Origin: an uncultured Erythrobacter sp.
GTDB taxonomy: Bacteria > Pseudomonadota > Alphaproteobacteria > Sphingomonadales > Sphingomonadaceae
Direction of reading: 5' to 3'
Assembly: GCA_947503275.1 (NCBI GenBank)
Contig: CANNCZ010000002.1
Span: 764,733 to 828,732, forward strand
Length of the DNA: 64,000 nucleotides
The stretch's first letter is position 1, and each line of letters begins with the position of its first letter. The notes beneath the pieces are model-generated. The model saw nothing but the letters and a program-made list of their open reading frames with translations. It had not been told where the DNA came from and searched no databases. The position numbers and the translations under genes were made by a program. Positions 45,182 to 54,057 of this stretch are shown here, one piece after another.

Positions 45182-47398
45182 ATGACCCCCTCAAAACTGA
45201 CCACCATCCTTTCAACCGTTTCCGCTGCCGCGCTGCTCACTGGGTGCGCGACTTACAATCAAGGGGCCGATATGGATCCAATCGCAGACGCTCAGGCGGC
45301 GCAGGATTATGCGCCTGAAATCCCTCAAGGGACCGGCTATTTCGCTAGCGAAAGCGCGCTGCCGTTCCATGCTCCCGACTTCACTCAGATATCCGAAGCC
45401 GACTATGTGCCCGCCTTTGAACAGGGCATGGCGATCCAAACTGCCGAAGTGCAGGCGATCATCGACAATCCTGCCGCACCAAGCTTTTCGAACACGATCG
45501 TCGCGCTGGAACAATCGGGCGCGATGTTAGGCCGGGTCGCTCGGACATTCTTCCAAGTCACTGGCACAAACACCACCGATGGCCTGGATGCGATCAACAC
45601 CGACATTAGCCCGCGCCTATCCGCACATGGCGACAGCATCACGCTGAACCCGGCGCTGTTTGCGAGGGTGAAGGCGGTCTATGACAACCGCGCTGCTATG
45701 ACGATGACGGTTGAGGATGCTCGGCTGCTTGAGACCACTTATGACAGCATGGTTCACGCAGGTGCGCTTTTGACAGAGAGCGAGCGGGAGCAGGTCAAAG
45801 CGATCAACACACAGCTTTCGACGCTCACGACCGAGTTTGGCCAGCTTGCGCGCGACGCGATGGCGGATCAGCCGCTGATCGTGGACACTCGCGCCGAATT
45901 GGCTGGGTTGTCTGATGCGGATATTGATGCTGCGGCGGCTTTTGCGGCTGAAAAAGGGCAGCCGGGCAAGTTCGCGATTGCTCTGCAAAATACAACGCAG
46001 CAACCTTTGCTCCCGACGCTGGAAAACCGGACGACGCGCGAACGGCTGTTCAAGCTGAGCCATGACCGCGCCGATGGCACCAATGCGGTCGATACGCGCG
46101 ATCTGATTGCTCGGATTGCCCTCTTGCGCGCTCAGAAAGCTGCTCTGTTCGGCGAGGCGGACTGGGCGAGCTACACCATGTATGATCGCATGGCGAAACA
46201 GCCCAAAACCGCGCTTGATTTCATGGAGCAGATGGTCCCGGCACTCGCCGCGACACAGCGGCGCGAGGCAGAAATGCTGAACGCCGCGATCCGCGCTGAT
46301 GGCGGCGATTTCACTGTGCAACCATGGGATTGGTATCGCTATGCCAACCGTATCAAGGCCGAGCAATTCGACCTCGATGAAGATGCAGTGATGGAATATT
46401 TCCAGCTTGAGCGCGTGCTCGAAGACGGCATCTTTCAGATGGCCAAAGAACTGTACGGCCTCAGCTTTGAACGCCGCAGCGACATTCCCGTCTACCACCC
46501 CGATGTGTGGGTCTACACCGTGTTTGAGGAAGACGGGTCCGAGCTTGGCCTGTTCTACTTCGACCCGTTCCAGCGTCCTTCTAAACGCGGCGGCGCTTGG
46601 ATGGGCAACTTTGTCGATCAAAGCGATATGACGGGCAACAAGCCGGTCATCTACAACGTGCTTAACATCCCCAAAGCCGCCGAAGGCGAAGTGCAGCTCG
46701 TCAGCTTTGATTGGGTCAACACCGCGTTTCACGAATTTGGCCACGCGGTGCATGGCCTGTTCGCCGATCAGCGTTATGAGAGCCTGTCGGGAACCGCCAC
46801 AGCGCGCGATTTTGTCGAATATCCCAGCCAAGTGCACGAGATGTGGGCGACATGGCCCTCGATCCTGTCAAACTATGCCAAGCACTACGAGACCGGGGAA
46901 ACCATCCCGGCGGAAATGATTGATCGGATTGAGGCAGCGTCGAAGTTCAATCAGGGGTATGACTTCGGCGAAGTGGTCGAAGCGGCATTGCTCGACATGA
47001 AGTGGCACGCACTGACCCCAGAAGAGGCGCAGGCTCTGGTCGGCAATCCCGATGCGGTCGATGCTTTTGAGCGCAGTTCGCTGACGGATCTGGGGCTTGA
47101 GATCGATCTGGTGCCGCCCCGCTATCGCAGCACCTATTTCAACCACATCTTCTCGTCGCCCGCGGGCTATTCCGCCGGTTATTACAGCTATTTGTGGACC
47201 GAAATGCTGGACCGGGACAGCCGCAAATGGTTCCGCGAAAATGGCGGTCTGACGCGTGCGAATGGTGAGCACTATCGCCAAACCGTGCTGAGCCGGGGCG
47301 GGACGATGGACTATTTCCAAATGTTCGAAAATTTCGCCGGTCGCCAACCCAATGTGCAACCCATGTTGGAGGCGCGCGGCCTGACTGACAGCGAATAG
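45182..47398 (+). CDS. M3-family oligopeptidase, peptidyl-dipeptidase Dcp-like lipoprotein
   Basis: 738 residues. The N-terminal signal and lipobox (LLTGCATY) make it envelope-located, unlike cytoplasmic E. coli Dcp. The zinc motif HEFGH lies at residues 517-521, with a further YPSQVHEMWA segment carrying the distal glutamate. FYFDPFQRPSKRGGAWMGNFV is typical M3A. It would trim oligopeptides in the periplasm. Confidence 0.92.
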   Translation: MTPSKLTTILSTVSAAALLTGCATYNQGADMDPIADAQAAQDYAPEIPQGTGYFASESALPFHAPDFTQISEADYVPAFEQGMAIQTAEVQAIIDNPAAPSFSNTIVALEQSGAMLGRVARTFFQVTGTNTTDGLDAINTDISPRLSAHGDSITLNPALFARVKAVYDNRAAMTMTVEDARLLETTYDSMVHAGALLTESEREQVKAINTQLSTLTTEFGQLARDAMADQPLIVDTRAELAGLSDADIDAAAAFAAEKGQPGKFAIALQNTTQQPLLPTLENRTTRERLFKLSHDRADGTNAVDTRDLIARIALLRAQKAALFGEADWASYTMYDRMAKQPKTALDFMEQMVPALAATQRREAEMLNAAIRADGGDFTVQPWDWYRYANRIKAEQFDLDEDAVMEYFQLERVLEDGIFQMAKELYGLSFERRSDIPVYHPDVWVYTVFEEDGSELGLFYFDPFQRPSKRGGAWMGNFVDQSDMTGNKPVIYNVLNIPKAAEGEVQLVSFDWVNTAFHEFGHAVHGLFADQRYESLSGTATARDFVEYPSQVHEMWATWPSILSNYAKHYETGETIPAEMIDRIEAASKFNQGYDFGEVVEAALLDMKWHALTPEEAQALVGNPDAVDAFERSSLTDLGLEIDLVPPRYRSTYFNHIFSSPAGYSAGYYSYLWTEMLDRDSRKWFRENGGLTRANGEHYRQTVLSRGGTMDYFQMFENFAGRQPNVQPMLEARGLTDSE

Positions 47399-47416
47399 GC
47401 TTCAATCGACCTCTAA

Positions 47417-47460
47417 ACCCCTCAACTCTTTTTGGTTTTCGCACCAGAAGGTTGAGGGGT
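47417..47460. repeat. 10-bp perfect inverted repeat after dcp-like gene
   Basis: ACCCCTCAAC (47417-47426) and GTTGAGGGGT (47451-47460) with a 24-base loop containing T runs. It may terminate or stabilise the transcript; there is no T run after the second arm. Confidence 0.4.
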
Positions 47461-47503
47461 ATGATTTACAACTTGTAAACCACCCCTAAGTATTAACCAT
47501 GGG

Positions 47504-48436
47504 GTGAAACAGGGAATACACCTTAGCCGATCGCTGCGTGCGGTCGCTGCCATCGTATGCGCGTGGGCCGCAAGTCTTACGGCTGCACCCGCGCTGGCTC
47601 AGGACGATGGCTGGACATTCGACCCTGAGGCTCGCATCGAAATTGGCGCAATCAGCGCAGAAACCACAGCGCGGGATGGTGATTTCGTCCTGAATGGTGA
47701 TGGGATCGTCTTTCGCGGTCAGATCAGTGCCGAATTGGGTGATAATGACACCCGGTTTCGTGTGGAAGCGGACCGGCTGGAAGTCATTCGGCTGGACGAG
47801 GATCGCAACGACTATAATCGTGACCGGCTGACTGTTGCGGCGGAGCAAGATTTTGGGCCGGATTTCACGGTTCAATTGCGCGGTCGCTATACTGATGATC
47901 TGATCACCGTGGAATCGGCCAATACGGACGAATTGCACGCCTCTGCGCGAATTGAATATGAGCCGACACGCGCGCACCGTTTCCGTGTTCGCGGGACGTG
48001 GCGAGAGCGCGACTATGACAATGGCGCCGCGCCGCAGACCAAAGGGAACGGTCCGCGCGTGGATGCCCAATATCGTCACCGTTTGGGGCGCTACAATTAC
48101 ATTACATTCGATCTACGTGCAGAATCGATCACATCCGATGATCCCCAGCGCGGGTTTGAGCGGCAATCGGCCAAGGCATCCTACACCCATCCCATCACGC
48201 CCGATTTGCGCATTCGCCCTGCGATTGAGGTGATCCGCACTGAGTTTGATGGACGTCTCGATGCAGCCGGTGATCGGCGCGAAGACACTCTGATCGCACC
48301 AGAGGTGAAGGTCATGTATTGGCCCGACAATTGGCGGGTTGAAGCGCAGGCGAAGTACATATTCTCAGACAGTAATCTGCCTTCGCGGGAACGCGAAGGC
48401 TACCGTCTGACCGTGGCGGTTGGGTATGCTTTCTGA
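47504..48436 (+). CDS. Outer-membrane beta-barrel-like protein
   Basis: 310 residues from GTG 47504; signal peptide ending in ALA, QDD. The mature part is rich in alternating aromatic/charged strands (RFRVEADRLEVIRL, FTVQLRGRYTDDL) and ends in VGYAF, with a terminal Phe as in outer membrane barrels. I cannot place it in a named family. The stop overlaps the 7TM gene start by 11 bases, which couples them. Confidence 0.72.
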   Translation: MKQGIHLSRSLRAVAAIVCAWAASLTAAPALAQDDGWTFDPEARIEIGAISAETTARDGDFVLNGDGIVFRGQISAELGDNDTRFRVEADRLEVIRLDEDRNDYNRDRLTVAAEQDFGPDFTVQLRGRYTDDLITVESANTDELHASARIEYEPTRAHRFRVRGTWRERDYDNGAAPQTKGNGPRVDAQYRHRLGRYNYITFDLRAESITSDDPQRGFERQSAKASYTHPITPDLRIRPAIEVIRTEFDGRLDAAGDRREDTLIAPEVKVMYWPDNWRVEAQAKYIFSDSNLPSREREGYRLTVAVGYAF

Positions 48437-49469
48437 CCTGATCGCCCGTTTTCAGCGCGCTCGTGAGCGTGCCACGCCGCAAGTAAAGCGGCCCTTTTAC
48501 ATAGGCGTCGCCGTTACCCTCGGGCTCGGCCTTTTGGTGCTGCTCGGTCTCCTTAACACCGAATACTTCTTCGCATCTCCAGATGCGTTCGGTGACGTGG
48601 CGGCCTCACAGGCGATTTGGGGTCTGAAGCCATCCAACCTGATGATGGTGCTGCCGCTGGGCGCCTTCCTAGTGGTGCTTGCGCGCAGCTTTGTTGGCAT
48701 GAGCGCGTTTGGCCTGTTCACACCGATGCTCATCACACTGGCCTTCCTTCAGGTGGGTCCGATTATGGGTCCGATCGTCCTCTCGTCAGCCATTCTGGTT
48801 GGCATGCTGGCAGCGCCGTTACTGCTCAAACTCCGCATGACACGGGTTGGCTTCCTGGGCGTTCTGATCTCGGTTGTTGTGCTGGTTCTGGCCGCACTCC
48901 AGACATTTCTTGGCACTGAGCTTCAGGTTGACGCCTTCCCGGTGGTTGTCGTTGCGCTGGTTGTCGAGCGTTGGGGGCGGCTCTGGGAGAAAGATGGGCC
49001 TTGGGTTGCGGCAAAAACCGCGTTCAACACCTTCTTCCTCGCAATTGTCATCCAGTTTGTGATGGTCTCGCACTTCGCATTGCTGTTGATTGAGGCGTCG
49101 CCGCTTTTGATGCCAGCCTGTATGGCGGTCGCGATTGCGATTCTTGGTCGATATCGAGGTCTGCGTTTGTCCGAGATTGGGCGCTTTGCCCCGATCTGGC
49201 TGGAGCGAAGGCGCATCGCACGAGAGGGTGAAGAGAAAATTCTCACGCGCGCAGATACCGATGAAGAGTTTATCGCCGCGTGGGAAAAGGCACCTTCTCT
49301 CGAAGGGATGTGGGTGATCAATTCGGCAGAAGACCTCAACCCCAAACGACGAAGACAGGTTCCTCAACCTCGCCCCAATAGCGAGGCGCAGTTTGCGCCT
49401 CGCATTGGCGCATCTAAGCGGCCGATGAAACACAATGCGTGGATCATCCGGTCGCCGGAGGATGTCTGA
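48426..49469 (+). CDS. 7TM protein of the inactive-transglutaminase-associated family (7TM_transglut-like)
   Basis: 347 residues from ATG 48426 (TTG 48420 also possible). Multiple membrane segments begin near residue 25. The pattern FGLFTPMLITLAFLQVGPIMG and AFPVVVVALVVERWG resembles the family domain normally fused to an inactive periplasmic transglutaminase. Here there is no room for the latter: only about 60 residues lie between the first two membrane segments. Residues 270-347 are a cytoplasmic polar tail. It is coupled to the next gene. Confidence 0.72.
   Translation: MLSDLIARFQRARERATPQVKRPFYIGVAVTLGLGLLVLLGLLNTEYFFASPDAFGDVAASQAIWGLKPSNLMMVLPLGAFLVVLARSFVGMSAFGLFTPMLITLAFLQVGPIMGPIVLSSAILVGMLAAPLLLKLRMTRVGFLGVLISVVVLVLAALQTFLGTELQVDAFPVVVVALVVERWGRLWEKDGPWVAAKTAFNTFFLAIVIQFVMVSHFALLLIEASPLLMPACMAVAIAILGRYRGLRLSEIGRFAPIWLERRRIAREGEEKILTRADTDEEFIAAWEKAPSLEGMWVINSAEDLNPKRRRQVPQPRPNSEAQFAPRIGASKRPMKHNAWIIRSPEDV
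49457..49461 (+). promoter_or_regulatory. Ribosome binding site deciding the ATP-grasp start
   Basis: GGAGG lies 9 bases before ATG 49471 but directly touches ATG 49462, so 49471 is the better start. Confidence 0.6.
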
Positions 49470-49470
49470 G

Positions 49471-50406
49471 ATGTTCATGGACCTAAAACGAAAATGGACG
49501 GGCAAGACGATTGAGGCCCCGGCGATCCAATCGCCAACCAATCCAATCGATGAAATCCTGGGCATCAATCTGCGCAACGCTCTGATTGCCAAATACAATC
49601 CGCGCAAAGCGATTGAGCGTGCGCGTGACAAAGTGGCAGCGAAAGTGGCGCTTGAGGCAGCGGGAATTTCTTGCACGCGAACAATCGCAGTGATCGAGGA
49701 TTACGGCACTTTGATGCGCTATAAGCCGTCTAAAGAATTTCCCGATGCTTGGGCGATTAAGCCAGCTCGTGGGTCACAGGGTGATGGCATCTTGCTGGCT
49801 GTCCGGCGTGAAGGCGATGTTTGGTATAAGGGGTCTGGAACGCCGCTCACCGAAGAGGACGTCATCAATCACCTGCGCAAAGTGGTCGATGGTCACTTTT
49901 CTGGCGACACTGAACCGCAAGATGCGGCGCTGATCGAACCCCTTATCGTGGCAGATCCCGGGCTGGCCAATCTGGTGCCAGAGGGCCTGCCCGATTTGCG
50001 TGTGATTTGTCTTCATAATGAACCACTGATGGGGATGGTCAGGCTGCCGACCAACCAATCAGATGGCAAAGCCAATTTGCACCAAGGCGCCATCGGTGCA
50101 GGCGTTTCGTTAGAGACGGGACGGATCACCCGTGCATTGCAAGGCGGCAAGCCGATCACGCATCATCCTGACACTGGGTCGCGGTTGGTTGGCTTCGAAA
50201 TTCCCAAATGGGACCGGGTTCTCGACATGGCCAGCAGATGCGGCCCGGCTGTGGGACTGGGCTATAGCGGTGCTGATATCGTTTTGGACGAGAATGATGG
50301 GCCACTGGTGCTGGAGGTCAACGCGCACCCTGGGATTGAGATTCAGAACATCAATCAGCTCGGCCTGAAGGCGCAGATGCACCATGCGGGCGAGGATTTC
50401 CGCTAA
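49471..50406 (+). CDS. RimK-like ATP-grasp ligase (alpha-L-glutamate ligase-like)
   Basis: 311 residues. ATP-grasp elements seen are AIKPARGSQGDGILLA (ATP lid), GLPDLRVICLHNEPLMGM, NLHQGAIGAGVSLETG, and DIVLDENDGPLVLEVNAHPG (Mg/ATP site). These match the glutamate-ligase-like family that neighbours 7TM/inactive transglutaminase genes in many proteobacteria. The reaction is expected to form an amide or peptide bond from a carboxylate and an amine with ATP; the substrates are unknown. Confidence 0.85.
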   Translation: MFMDLKRKWTGKTIEAPAIQSPTNPIDEILGINLRNALIAKYNPRKAIERARDKVAAKVALEAAGISCTRTIAVIEDYGTLMRYKPSKEFPDAWAIKPARGSQGDGILLAVRREGDVWYKGSGTPLTEEDVINHLRKVVDGHFSGDTEPQDAALIEPLIVADPGLANLVPEGLPDLRVICLHNEPLMGMVRLPTNQSDGKANLHQGAIGAGVSLETGRITRALQGGKPITHHPDTGSRLVGFEIPKWDRVLDMASRCGPAVGLGYSGADIVLDENDGPLVLEVNAHPGIEIQNINQLGLKAQMHHAGEDFR

Positions 50407-50580
50407 ACGCTCGTGTCGCTGGCGCGCGCCAAGCTGACCCATTGGTAAATACTTGTAACTTTCAGCACAAATGCTTGCGGAAGTGCCCATTAAGAGTTGT
50501 ATCATGGCCTTCGAGGGCAGCGGGCTGGCTTTTGGCCTGCGGACCGGAACACCGGTAATCAACGAAAGAGCATAGGCACC

Positions 50581-51282
50581 ATGAGAATCGCAATCGCAGA
50601 TGACGATCCCGAACTGTTGGAGCAGTTGGGCAACGCAATCGACAGCACACCGCATCAATGCGAACGGTTTCGGTCGGGGACCGAGCTTGGCACGTTCCTG
50701 AAACGGGAAACGTGCGACGTTGTTCTGGTCGATTGGAATATGCCGGGTCGCACAGGACTTGAGCTCGTCCAATGGGCCACATCAAGTCTACAAAACCCGC
50801 CCGCCTTCATCATCCTGACGAGCCGCGCTGATAAAGCTGACGTTGTCAAAGGGCTTGAGGCCGGGGCAATCGATTATGTCGTTAAACCTGAGAGCGAAGA
50901 GGTCATTCTCGCGCGGATAGAGGCGGCCTACAGGCGGCTTAACGCCGGAGGTCCGGAGCGGTTTGGCAAGTTTGGTCTTTATGAAATTGACCGGATCACC
51001 AAAGAGGTGTCGCGCGGGGGTGAGCAGCTTAAACTCACAAACAAAGAGGCGGATCTGGCGATCCTGTTTTTTGACAATCTCAACCGGCCTTTGTCGCGTG
51101 CCTATATCTTTGGCGAGGTCTGGGGCAGCGTGCCCGAAGTGGAGAGCAGAACGCTCGATTTGCACGTCTCGCGCATCCGTTCAAAACTGGAACTTCGCCC
51201 AAAACACGGATTTGCAATTCAAACAGTCTTCGGTTTCGGCTATCGCATGGACAAGATAGTCGACAATACCGAGGAAATGTGA
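50581..51282 (+). CDS. OmpR-family response regulator
   Basis: 233 residues from ATG 50581. The receiver has D51 as phosphoacceptor in VVLVDWNMPGRTGL, and the C-terminal winged helix ends in LDLHVSRIRSKLEL and IQTVFGFGYRM. An in-frame extension to 50497 is not needed. It precedes the small lipoprotein gene (4-base overlap) and is convergent with the CHASE2 kinase, probably its partner. Confidence 0.9.
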   Translation: MRIAIADDDPELLEQLGNAIDSTPHQCERFRSGTELGTFLKRETCDVVLVDWNMPGRTGLELVQWATSSLQNPPAFIILTSRADKADVVKGLEAGAIDYVVKPESEEVILARIEAAYRRLNAGGPERFGKFGLYEIDRITKEVSRGGEQLKLTNKEADLAILFFDNLNRPLSRAYIFGEVWGSVPEVESRTLDLHVSRIRSKLELRPKHGFAIQTVFGFGYRMDKIVDNTEEM

Positions 51283-51854
51283 CGCCAAAACGCCTAAAAA
51301 TCTCGAAAACTGACCAAATTTCGAAACGTGGTTTGTGGGCGCGCAGTGTAATCGCTTGCGGCTGTTTGGCTCTGTCTGCGTGCTCGGTTTCCGCTCCTTT
51401 GACGGTGCGGTCGACTACGGGCACGGCTACTACCGGACCTGCGAAAGTTGTTTTGTCTCTGCCTGATGATGGCGGCGAGACGCTTAAAGGCCAGTTTGCT
51501 GGCGCATTGCAGCAATCGTTTTCGGGGCGCGGGTTGGCGGCGTCTGATGGCGGATTGATAGCGGACTACGCGATTTCAATGGGCCCTGCTGAGATTGGGC
51601 TTCAGCAGCCACAGGATGAGGCTGAACGGTTGGAGCGTGATCCAGAGTGGATTGTCCCGCCCCGCCGCGCTCGACGATTTGATAAATGCGAAGCGCAAGA
51701 GCTGCGCGGCACGTTGTTGTTGCTGGATCGGACGAGCGGCGCTGTTACCTATCGCGGGCAAGGCACGCTTGTTGAGTGCGATTTTAGCGATGCTGAAATT
51801 GCTGAGCTTGCCGACGGCTTGGTCGCAGATTATCTCACCAAATCAGGTAATTAA
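51279..51854 (+). CDS. Hypothetical lipoprotein beside the response regulator
   Basis: 191 residues from GTG 51279, overlapping the regulator stop. The export signal has lipobox ALSACSV after about 35 residues. The mature part has a beta-rich fold with GLIADYAISMG and AVTYRGQGTLVECDF, and two cysteines. The family is unknown. Confidence 0.72.
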   Translation: MTPKRLKISKTDQISKRGLWARSVIACGCLALSACSVSAPLTVRSTTGTATTGPAKVVLSLPDDGGETLKGQFAGALQQSFSGRGLAASDGGLIADYAISMGPAEIGLQQPQDEAERLERDPEWIVPPRRARRFDKCEAQELRGTLLLLDRTSGAVTYRGQGTLVECDFSDAEIAELADGLVADYLTKSGN

Positions 51855-51870
51855 AGCGGCGTAAGGCTGC

Positions 51871-54036
51871 TTATTGCCCCAGTGAAATCGTAAATTTGGT
51901 CCCCGCACCCGGCGTAGAGGCGACCTCGATTGTGCCCTGATGCGCGTCGACGACTTTCTTCACCAGCGCCAGACCCAGTCCGGCGCTTGGCCCGGCATCG
52001 GTGGCGTGCGCGCCGAACCGGGCAAAGGGGTCTTTCACCCGCGCCTCGGGCAAGCCTGCCCCTTCATCAGACACGCTGATCTGATGCGACGCGTCGCCAT
52101 GCGCTGATAGTCCGACGGTGATGGTCGAGTGTTCGGGCGAGTACTTCACCGCATTGCCGATCAAATTGTCCATCATCCTCGCGATCAGCGACGCATCAAC
52201 ATCGGCGAAGCACGGTTCGCCCGGCAATTCTTGTTCGATGGCAATGTGCTTTGCCTCTGCCAGCACATAGGCGCGGTCGCAGGCTTCTTCGATCAGCGCG
52301 CTGATATCGCTGTCTTCGAGTTGCAATTCCGGGCTTTCCAGGCGCGCCAGTTGCACAAAATCATCCGCCAGTTTGAGCGTCCGGTTCGCCTGTTTGCGGA
52401 TGCGGGTCATTGTGTCGCAATTGGTCGGTGCATCGGCTTGTTTGCGGGTCAGGCCAATGATGGCCACCTGCGGCGTGCGCATATCATGCGACAGGAATTC
52501 GAGCATCTGCTTGCGCTCCTGATCAAGCCGCCGCAGCGCAGTGATGTCGCGCAGTGCCAGAATATCGCCGGTGAGATCATCCTCTTCCGGAGACCCCAAA
52601 TGCGAGCGCGCGATGAGGAACGTGCGGCCATCCTCAGTCATCAACTCCGTCGCATCGCGTTGCAAGGTGGCTCTGCCAAATGCGAACAATTCGGTCAGCG
52701 ACAGGGGTTCGTGCTCCTCCCATCCGGGGAAGAGCTGGTCTGCCTTACCATTCAGGATTTGCACCGCGCCGCTATCGTCTATCACGATCATCGCATCGGG
52801 AGCGGCCTCGATCACTTGGCGAATATAGCTCAACGATCCTTGAACCGAATGGATCAACCCGCGCACCCGATCCACTTGGCGTGCAACATATTCCATGCCG
52901 CGCCCCTGTTCGACAGCCTCATTGGTGCGGACCAGACGCGCAGCCTCACGATCAAGATAGCGGCTGACATGGTTGAGCCGGCGCCAACTCCAAAGCGGAT
53001 AGGCAAGCGCGATGACAATGATCGCAGGCACCACCGGCAGCCACAACCAACCCAGCGCGAGCATGCTGATGCTGGTCGCGATCAACACCCCGACAAGCGC
53101 AATCGCGACATACAGACCCCAACGTGGGGAGAGATACCAAAAGGTCGCGAACAGCACGAGCAGAGCGATGACCGCGATGGCGTTTTGCCACAACGCGCCA
53201 ATGGGCGTGATCACAGATTTGGTGATCAGCGCATTGATCAAATTCGCCTGAGTCTCGATCCCCGTCATCAATCGGACTGTGTCATCGGAGACCGAGTATC
53301 TATCGCCCATCCCTTGTGCGGTTGCGCCAATCAGGACGATTTTGTCTTCGAAGAATTGCGGCGGATATTCCCCATTGATGACGGCGCTTGCCGAATAGAA
53401 ATTGGGCGCATCATCGGGTTGGAATGTGATCAATGCGCTAGGGCCATGCTCGCTCGCTGCGTCCGGTTCACCGAGCATATCCAGCACCTGCACGGCAAGG
53501 TGCGGAAAATCGCCCTGATCGGTGCTGCGCATCAAATCAAAGCGGCGCAGGATGCCATCAGGATCGGGCTCTGCCGCGACATGGCCAACTCGTGCGGCGG
53601 TTTGAAATTCGGGCAGAGGATAGAGCGGATCTGTGCCCTCGGTCGCATCAGTGCGATCTTCGAATGTGTGCGGCAACGCGACATTGCCATTGCGGCGAAG
53701 AGCCTCGGCCAGCGCAGCGTCGTCTTCCGGCGCGCTGTTTTCCAAGAACAGGATATCGAGCACAACGATTCGCGCGCCCGCGTCGGTCAATCGGTCGAGC
53801 AATTGCGCATGGCGCGCCCGCGGCCATGGCCATCCGCCAATCTCGGCCAGGCTGCGATCATCAATCGCAATGATCTCTATATCCTCGGACGGCGCAGGCC
53901 GGGCAAATGCTGACACATTGTCGAGCAATTGATTGTCGATGCGCTGTGTCAGGTCGCTGGATTGAAGGAATATTGCAGCCGCAATCGACAGCGCAAGCAA
54001 CACCGCCCATTCACCAAATAACCGGATCGCGCTCAT
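51871..54036 (-). CDS. CHASE2-domain sensor histidine kinase
   Basis: 721 residues: a first membrane segment (about 8-25), a CHASE2 extracellular domain (about 30-275, with ILFLENSAPEDDAAL and FFEDKIVLIGATA), three further membrane segments (about 280-350), a PAS-like region (about 400-475), a HisKA domain with H517 in LSHDMRTPQ, and an ATPase domain (NLIGNAVKYSPEHS, then GLGLALVKKVV). It senses an unknown periplasmic signal and probably phosphorylates the OmpR-type regulator at 50581. It is preceded by the LysM-FecR gene on the same strand. Confidence 0.93.
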   Translation of the reverse strand: MSAIRLFGEWAVLLALSIAAAIFLQSSDLTQRIDNQLLDNVSAFARPAPSEDIEIIAIDDRSLAEIGGWPWPRARHAQLLDRLTDAGARIVVLDILFLENSAPEDDAALAEALRRNGNVALPHTFEDRTDATEGTDPLYPLPEFQTAARVGHVAAEPDPDGILRRFDLMRSTDQGDFPHLAVQVLDMLGEPDAASEHGPSALITFQPDDAPNFYSASAVINGEYPPQFFEDKIVLIGATAQGMGDRYSVSDDTVRLMTGIETQANLINALITKSVITPIGALWQNAIAVIALLVLFATFWYLSPRWGLYVAIALVGVLIATSISMLALGWLWLPVVPAIIVIALAYPLWSWRRLNHVSRYLDREAARLVRTNEAVEQGRGMEYVARQVDRVRGLIHSVQGSLSYIRQVIEAAPDAMIVIDDSGAVQILNGKADQLFPGWEEHEPLSLTELFAFGRATLQRDATELMTEDGRTFLIARSHLGSPEEDDLTGDILALRDITALRRLDQERKQMLEFLSHDMRTPQVAIIGLTRKQADAPTNCDTMTRIRKQANRTLKLADDFVQLARLESPELQLEDSDISALIEEACDRAYVLAEAKHIAIEQELPGEPCFADVDASLIARMMDNLIGNAVKYSPEHSTITVGLSAHGDASHQISVSDEGAGLPEARVKDPFARFGAHATDAGPSAGLGLALVKKVVDAHQGTIEVASTPGAGTKFTISLGQ

Positions 54037-54057
54037 CCCTACGCCCCTAGCGCAGCA

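Noticed and set aside
45617..46837. 406-codon minus-strand frame inside the M3 peptidase
   Set aside because: It is antisense to a complete M3 peptidase and resembles no protein; high GC favours such shadow frames.
52129..53913. Long open frame on the plus strand across the CHASE2 kinase
   Set aside because: It is the antisense of a gene with complete CHASE2, HisKA and ATPase domains. The predicted product is rich in His, Arg and Gln without any recognisable domain.
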